Source: Streptomyces griseosporeus (lineage in GTDB: Bacteria > Actinomycetota > Actinomycetes > Streptomycetales > Streptomycetaceae). Taken from it: a DNA stretch of 64,000 nucleotides. The first letter of the stretch is position 1. Every line of letters begins with the position of its first letter. The position numbers and the translations under genes were made by a program. Below are positions 63,641 through 64,000 of the stretch, piece by piece. The stretch lies in the NCBI RefSeq assembly GCF_014656055.1, contig NZ_BNBR01000008.1, positions 1 through 64,000 of the forward strand. The letters run 5' to 3'. Under the pieces are notes generated by a model, which saw only the letters and a list, made by a program, of their open reading frames with translations, had not been told where the DNA came from and made no database searches.

Positions 63641-64000
63641 TCAGAGGCGGTACTGCGGGTTCTGTACGTCCTGCACGTACCCAGGGGTGGCCGAGTGGAC
63701 CACACCCGTCACGCCGTCGACCGCGTGGCCGGCCAGCGGGTGGGCCGTGTCCCGCACGGTCCCCGTCAGGTCCTGCGCGAACGGCGCCACCTGCCCGGCG
63801 ACGCCGTACGCGAACGGGTCCACCTCCCCGGTCACCCCGGCCGCGAACGGCGTGACGTCGCCCGCCACGCCGTACGCCAGTCCCGTGGCGCTGCCGGCCA
63901 CGCCGTCCGCCACCGGCCGGACGAGGCCGACGACGGGCTCCGCCGCCCGGGTGACGCCCGCCGCGAACGGCGGCACGTCCTCCGCGACGCCGTACGCGAG
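63641..64000 (-). CDS. Repetitive Ala/Gly/Val-rich protein, C-terminal part (5' end outside window)
   Basis: The frame is open at the right window edge, so the N-terminus is missing; about 119 residues are seen. They hold repeats of the type 'LAYGVAEDVPPFAAGVTR', 'LAYGVAGDVTPFAAGVTG' and 'FAYGVAGQVAPFAQDLTG' and end 'GYVQDVQNPQYRL'. The 18-20-residue period suggests an exported or surface structural repeat; this is inference, since any signal peptide is outside the window. I do not recognise the family. Confidence 0.75.
   Translation of the reverse strand, partial: LAYGVAEDVPPFAAGVTRAAEPVVGLVRPVADGVAGSATGLAYGVAGDVTPFAAGVTGEVDPFAYGVAGQVAPFAQDLTGTVRDTAHPLAGHAVDGVTGVVHSATPGYVQDVQNPQYRL

Noticed and set aside
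63157..63855. Plus-strand open frame upstream of sucC
   Set aside because: Arg/Gly/Pro-rich with no ribosome-binding site or motif; it overlaps the minus-strand repetitive gene and the sucC promoter.

Overview
The window is chromosomal DNA of a Streptomyces-type actinomycete. GC content is very high with strong third-position bias, many genes start with GTG or TTG, several genes look leaderless (a TANNNT-like -10 box 6-8 bases before the start codon), and the gene set is typical of the genus. From memory the order (sucCD - purNH - folD - mdh - betaine operon - trpS - glyA - decaprenyl-phosphoarabinose genes - SCO4848-type membrane protein) matches the S. coelicolor SCO48xx core region; this was not checked by alignment. 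I see no integrase, transposase, insertion sequence, CRISPR array or rRNA. One tRNA gene is present.

Layout: 0-5.9 kb holds the tail of a WD40 protein, a TM2/DUF2752/TM2 membrane cluster, a VOC protein, a TetR-controlled operon with two near-identical palindromic operators, and a Uma2-type gene. 5.9-12.3 kb holds an MMPL exporter divergent from an OmpR-type two-component system across a perfect tandem duplication of a presumed regulator box, then a family 5 solute-binding protein. 12.4-16.3 kb holds a metallophosphoesterase, an SCO4848-type small membrane protein, a D-Ala-D-Ala carboxypeptidase and a YihY protein. 16.4-20.1 kb holds all four steps from decaprenyl phosphate to decaprenylphosphoryl-arabinose. 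21.0-23.0 kb holds an aberrant tRNA-Gly(UCC), a terminator, a ZTP riboswitch and glyA. 23-30.6 kb holds a PAS-GAF-PP2C phosphatase, trpS, a 2'-5' RNA ligase-like protein, and a MocR regulator divergent from an AhpD-AhpD-PEP mutase-like operon. 30.6-37.7 kb is one tightly coupled choline/glycine betaine import and oxidation operon. 37.9-46.2 kb is accessory: proline-rich membrane-anchored proteins, a pair of adjacent genes sharing an STFAVGSHA motif, and a LysR/MFS pair. 46.3-50.8 kb holds mdh, an XRE-DUF2690 membrane protein, DUF3017 and folD. 51-54.6 kb holds a TM protein, an FHA protein overlapping a Ser/Thr kinase with a muramidase-like ectodomain, and a small secreted Cys protein. 54.6-64 kb holds purNH, two membrane proteins around a degenerate tandem repeat, an XRE/sigma-like/TM regulator, sucCD and the end of a repetitive protein.

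Two functional threads stand out. One-carbon, purine and TCA metabolism (glyA, folD, purN, purH, mdh, sucC, sucD) is concentrated here, and the ZTP riboswitch on glyA links serine/glycine and folate flux to ZTP, the alarmone of 10-formyl-THF shortage. Cell-envelope functions form the other thread: DPA synthesis, carboxypeptidase, kinase with muramidase-like ectodomain, and a tRNA-Gly whose T-loop departs from consensus in the way recalled for staphylococcal tRNAs that donate glycine to peptidoglycan. The most unusual items are that tRNA, the giant stem inside the riboswitch, the shared STFAVGSHA pair, and the kinase-muramidase fusion.
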